Positions 36,273 to 39,571 of a stretch of 39,571 nucleotides of DNA are shown here, piece by piece. Each line of letters opens with the position of its first letter. Position 1 is the stretch's first letter. The translations under genes were made by a program, and so were the position numbers. Origin of the DNA: Candidatus Omnitrophota bacterium (GTDB lineage Bacteria; Omnitrophota; Gorgyraeia; Zapsychrales; Fredricksoniimonadaceae). The stretch is taken from NCBI GenBank assembly GCA_021731625.1, contig JAKFXC010000098.1, forward strand, positions 1 through 39,571. Direction: 5' to 3'. The notes below the pieces were generated by a model. The model was not told the DNA's origin. It did not search any database and saw nothing but the letters and a program-made list of their open reading frames with translations.

Positions 36273-37148
36273 ATGAAAAAGCTAAAACTAGGTTTTCCTA
36301 AGGGAAGTCTACAGGAAGCCACTGTCGGCCTGTTTGCCAGGGCTGGCTTTAAGGTGACGATCTCCTCGCGTTCGTATTTCCCGCAAATTGACGACGATGA
36401 AATTGAACCGGTGCTCCTGCGGGCCCAGGAAATGTCCCGCTATGTCCAGGACAACACCTTAGACTGCGGCATCACCGGCAACGACTGGATCCTGGAAAAT
36501 TCTTCCGATGTGGTGCGCCTGGCCGAACTTTTATATGCCAAACAAACCGCCAGCAAAGTGCGCTGGGTGCTGGCCGCCCCTGAGGGCTCGACCATTAAGT
36601 CTGTCAAAGACCTGGAGGGCAAGAAAATAGCGACGGAACTCGTCAGCGTGACCCGGCAATATTTGGCCAAGCATAAAGTCAAAGCGGACGTGGAGTTTTC
36701 CTGGGGCGCCACGGAAGCCAAAGTGGCCACAGGTTTGGTGGACGCCATTGTCGAGTTGACCGAGACCGGATCGTCGCTGCGGGCCAATAAATTGCGCATC
36801 GTCGACACCTTGTGCGAGTCAACCACCCAGTTTATCGCCGGGAAAGCTGCTGCCAAAGACCCCTGGAAGAAGAAGAAAATGGAGCAGGTGATCTTGCTCC
36901 TGAAAGGTGCGCTCGCCGCCAATAATATGGTGGGCCTTAAGATGAACGTCAGCCGCAAGAACCTGGATAAGATCCTCAAGGTCCTCACCGCCTTGCGCAA
37001 CCCAACGATATCGCCGCTCTCGACCGACGGATGGGTGGCCCTGGAGACCGTCATCGACGAGGGCACGGTCCGGGTCATCATCCCGCAGCTTAAGGAAGCC
37101 GGGGCGGAAGGCATTATCGAGTATTCCCTCAATAAATTGATTTATTAG
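36273..37148 (+). CDS. hisG: ATP phosphoribosyltransferase (with C-terminal regulatory-type domain)
   Basis: [54 protein letters not shown]. Confidence 0.93.
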   Translation: MKKLKLGFPKGSLQEATVGLFARAGFKVTISSRSYFPQIDDDEIEPVLLRAQEMSRYVQDNTLDCGITGNDWILENSSDVVRLAELLYAKQTASKVRWVLAAPEGSTIKSVKDLEGKKIATELVSVTRQYLAKHKVKADVEFSWGATEAKVATGLVDAIVELTETGSSLRANKLRIVDTLCESTTQFIAGKAAAKDPWKKKKMEQVILLLKGALAANNMVGLKMNVSRKNLDKILKVLTALRNPTISPLSTDGWVALETVIDEGTVRVIIPQLKEAGAEGIIEYSLNKLIY

Positions 37149-37161
37149 AAATTCTTCAGAT

Positions 37162-37184
37162 AGCCCGTGGATGGCCCGGGTTTT
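37162..37184 (+). terminator. Possible weak Rho-independent terminator after hisG
   Basis: AGCCCG/CGGGTT stem (one wobble) followed by a TTTT run. Confidence 0.4.
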
Positions 37185-37213
37185 GTATGTTACACTACTA
37201 AGTAAGGACATGT

Positions 37214-37315
37214 ATGCCCTGCGGACGAAAAAGAAAATTGCGCAAAATACGCACGCACAAACGCAAGAAATTGCGTAAAGCCTTGCGTCATTTGAAAAAA
37301 CGCGCCACTCGCTAG
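37214..37315 (+). CDS. 33-aa highly basic protein, AURKAIP1/COX24 (bL38)-like small ribosomal protein candidate
   Basis: MPCGRKRKLRKIRTHKRKKLRKALRHLKKRATR*; AAGGA SD at 37204-37208; not in the supplied ORF track because of its length. Confidence 0.75.
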   Translation: MPCGRKRKLRKIRTHKRKKLRKALRHLKKRATR

Positions 37316-37331
37316 TTCTAGGAGGAAATGT

Positions 37332-38315
37332 ATGTGGAAGTTGCTCATCGGCACCCTTGCTTTCGGTTATGCCTGCGCATCGGGTGTCTATGCCGGAGAT
37401 ACCGAAACGGAATTTAAGGCCAAGGCGTTGGCCCATTACATTATGGGAGTGACGTATGACCTCAATGGCCAGACCGACGAGGCCATCAGCGAATACGAGC
37501 AAAGCGCCCAGATGGACAACACTCAGCCGCTCCCGCATTTGCGCCTTGCCACCTATCATGCCCGCACCGGCGGGCTGGCAAAATCAATCCAGCAGTTAAA
37601 TATGGTGTTGGCCTTGGAGCCGCAGAACGCCCAGGCCCGGTACTTGCTGGCCCTCATTTATTCCGCCCAAAAAAAATACGACCAAGCCGCTTCCGAATAC
37701 GAAAGTATTTTAAAGAACGTCTCCCAGGACAATCCCGGCAATCTTGAAATTTATACCTACCTGGCCCAATTGTATTATTCGCAAGGCAAATACAAACAGG
37801 CCATCGAGCAATTCCAGCGCATTTTAAGTATTGACCCCGACAACATCTCGGCCAATTATTTATTGGGCACTGCCTGTTTGGAAACCCAGCAGCGCCCCAA
37901 GGCCATGCAGCTTTTTAAAGAAGTATTGCGCCTGCAGCCCGACAACGACGAGGCGCTTAACTCGCTCGCTTACATGTATGCGGAAGACGAGGTCAATCTC
38001 GACGAGGGTTTAAGAATGGCCCGCAAAGCCGTGGACCTCGACCCTTCCAATGGGGCTTATTTTGATACGCTGGGATGGCTGCTGTTTAAGAAGGGCATGA
38101 ATTCCGAGGCCCTGCTGTCTTTTCAAAAAGCGGAAATGTACGTCCACGATTCCGTTGTGTATGAACATATGGGCGATGTGTACTACGCCATTAAGGAATT
38201 TGTCCTGGCCCGCAAATACTGGCGCAAGTCGCTGGACCTGCAACCCCATCAGCCGCAAGTCAAGGCTAAACTCGAAGAGCTGGAGAAGCTCCAAGCATTT
38301 AGAAAACCAGACTAG
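37332..38315 (+). CDS. Secreted TPR-repeat protein
   Basis: Signal peptide; multiple TPRs (YDQAASEYESILKNV, YKQAIEQFQRILSIDPDNISANYLLG); strong SD AGGAGG. Confidence 0.92.
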   Translation: MWKLLIGTLAFGYACASGVYAGDTETEFKAKALAHYIMGVTYDLNGQTDEAISEYEQSAQMDNTQPLPHLRLATYHARTGGLAKSIQQLNMVLALEPQNAQARYLLALIYSAQKKYDQAASEYESILKNVSQDNPGNLEIYTYLAQLYYSQGKYKQAIEQFQRILSIDPDNISANYLLGTACLETQQRPKAMQLFKEVLRLQPDNDEALNSLAYMYAEDEVNLDEGLRMARKAVDLDPSNGAYFDTLGWLLFKKGMNSEALLSFQKAEMYVHDSVVYEHMGDVYYAIKEFVLARKYWRKSLDLQPHQPQVKAKLEELEKLQAFRKPD

Positions 38316-38323
38316 TTCCCTTC

Positions 38324-39181
38324 ATGAAAAAGCTTTGCCTGCGTTCCCCCGCGAAGTTAAATCTGGCTTTGGATGTTTTGGCCAAACGCAGTGATGGGTA
38401 TCATGAACTTAAGACTGTTTTTGAGCGCATTGACCTTTGCGACCGCATCACCCTGTGGCCCCGCGCCGATGGTTTGGTCAAGGTTATCTGCTCCCACCCG
38501 CAGGTGCCCAAAGGTCCGGCCAATTTGGCAGCCAAGGCAGCCATGTTGCTTAAGCAAGACCTAAATCTGGCCCAGGGCCTTAATATCCACATTGAGAAAA
38601 AGATTCCCGTGGCCGCCGGCTTGGCGGGGGGCTCCAGCAATGCCGCCACCGTTTTGCTGGGGCTTAACCGCTTGTGGAAATTGAGGCTATCGCAAAAACA
38701 ATTGCGCGATTACGCCGGCCGTTTGGGCTCGGATGTGACTTTTTTTATTTACGATGTTTCTTATGCTGTGGGGGAGGGCCGGGGGGAGAAAATCCGACCC
38801 TTGCCGATACCTACCAAATTGTGGCATCTGCTTGTTACTCCTAGGGTTAAGATGCTCACCAAAGACGTATTCGGCCGCTTGAATTTAGATTTGACAAATA
38901 AAATGGATAGTGTTAATATTTTGCTTCCTTATTTAAGGAAGAGTGTGCCTTCCGCCATCGGCCCCAAGTTGGCCAATGGTTTGGAGCCGGCAATTTTGTC
39001 TTTACGGCCGGATTTTGCGCGTTTAAAAAAGAAAATGTCCGACGCTGGCGCTTGCGGCGTGTGTTTTTCCGGCAGCGGGCCTTCCGTTTTTGCTTTAGCG
39101 CGTTCTAAGCAGCACGCCGGGCAAATGAAAGCGCGCCTTGATCGCCGCTTTGCGCAGGTAAAAATCGTTTCGACACTGTGA
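38324..39181 (+). CDS. ispE: 4-diphosphocytidyl-2-C-methyl-D-erythritol kinase
   Basis: SPAKLNLALDVLAKRSDGYHEL, PVAAGLAGGSSNAATVLLGLN, FSGSGPSVFAL. Confidence 0.95.
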   Translation: MKKLCLRSPAKLNLALDVLAKRSDGYHELKTVFERIDLCDRITLWPRADGLVKVICSHPQVPKGPANLAAKAAMLLKQDLNLAQGLNIHIEKKIPVAAGLAGGSSNAATVLLGLNRLWKLRLSQKQLRDYAGRLGSDVTFFIYDVSYAVGEGRGEKIRPLPIPTKLWHLLVTPRVKMLTKDVFGRLNLDLTNKMDSVNILLPYLRKSVPSAIGPKLANGLEPAILSLRPDFARLKKKMSDAGACGVCFSGSGPSVFALARSKQHAGQMKARLDRRFAQVKIVSTL

Positions 39182-39185
39182 CTTC

Positions 39186-39259
39186 TGCCCGGTGGTGTAA
39201 TGGTAGCACCCGAGAATTTGGATCTCGTTGTCAAGGTTCGAATCCTTGCTGGGCAACCA
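39186..39259 (+). tRNA. tRNA-Gln (anticodon TTG), CCA encoded
   Basis: Acceptor TGCCCGG/CTGGGCA, anticodon arm CGAGA-ATTTGGA-TCTCG, T arm CAAGG-TTCGAAT-CCTTG, 3' ACCA. Confidence 0.93.
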
Positions 39260-39267
39260 AGATACGA

Positions 39268-39289
39268 GGTTCATTTGATAAAATGAACC
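39268..39289 (+). other. Perfect 9-bp hairpin GGTTCATTT-GATA-AAATGAACC downstream of the tRNA
   Basis: Perfect inverted repeat. Confidence 0.75.
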
Positions 39290-39295
39290 GAGTTT

Positions 39296-39335
39296 TGGTA
39301 GTCCTTGAGCTACCACTTTTTTAGAAAGCTCAAGG
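39296..39335 (+). terminator. Terminator-like hairpin TGGTAG...CTACCA + T6, overlapped by an alternative hairpin CCTTGAGCT...AGCTCAAGG
   Basis: 6-bp stem 39296-39315 followed by T6 (39317-39322); competing perfect 9-bp stem 39303-39335. Confidence 0.65.
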
Positions 39336-39399
39336 GCAACATCTGTTTTCTATATTGCTTTTTATAGAGAAATCAGGGCAACCTCACGAATTTACAAAG

Positions 39400-39561
39400 A
39401 TGAAGAACAATTTTAAATTGTTGGGGATTGTCGTTTTCCTTATGTGTGGGCATGTGTCCTATGCCGGAGGGGGGGGCTTCAATGTGCGCCGGAATATGAA
39501 TGTTTGGCCACCGAAGCGAAATCGTCGGAATATGACAACAAAGATTTGGTTACTGCTTTGA
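39400..39561 (+). CDS. Short signal-peptide ORF with 8-G tract; likely 5' part of a longer secreted protein disrupted or switched at the tract
   Basis: MKNNFKLLGIVVFLMCGHVSYAGGGG; +1 phase after the G tract is open to the window end. Confidence 0.5.
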   Translation: MKNNFKLLGIVVFLMCGHVSYAGGGGFNVRRNMNVWPPKRNRRNMTTKIWLLL

Positions 39562-39571
39562 CCTCATTTAG

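Noticed and set aside
308-39316. Numerous 60-200 aa antisense or alternate-frame ORFs in the track (for example 4915-5310 -, 8178-8783 -, 14905-15657 -, 27945-28733 -)
   Set aside because: They lie opposite or within confidently assigned genes, lack recognisable domains, and are expected by-products of moderately GC-rich codon usage.
1-39571. CRISPR array or cas genes
   Set aside because: No regularly spaced direct repeats or Cas-like ORFs seen.
1-39571. Mobile element or prophage
   Set aside because: No transposase, integrase or phage structural genes recognised; only short REP-like palindromes.

Overview
The window is a gene-dense bacterial chromosome segment, almost all on the + strand. 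It most likely comes from a Candidatus Omnitrophota-type genome; that assignment rests on recalled family features and no search was run. About 47 protein-coding genes, one tRNA-Gln(UUG) and several regulatory or repeat elements can be supported. Housekeeping genes include trxA, panD, def, lipA, an Mla-type lipid transport cluster, greA, rlmB, an ABC-F ATPase, rmuC, pgeF, cutA, hisG and ispE. A phosphorelay (hybrid kinase, HPt, receiver) and a polysaccharide-precursor cluster are also present. The most interesting items are: (1) two paralogous, signal-peptide-bearing, lineage-specific proteins of unknown function at 183-3290 and 33515-36263, sharing N- and C-terminal modules around divergent middles; the second carries a kinase-like catalytic signature and is split by a one-base frameshift; (2) a 33-aa extremely basic ORF at 37214-37315, missing from the ORF track, resembling the AURKAIP1/COX24-type (bL38-like) small ribosomal proteins; (3) several operon-head genes with a -10 box 6-10 nt upstream of the start codon, suggesting leaderless transcripts; (4) a REP-like palindrome family (AAAATAGGGG-CCAGC-CCCCTATTTT) in three copies; (5) an 8-G tract in a signal-peptide ORF at the window end with an open reading frame beyond it in another phase; (6) mutually exclusive hairpins downstream of the tRNA.
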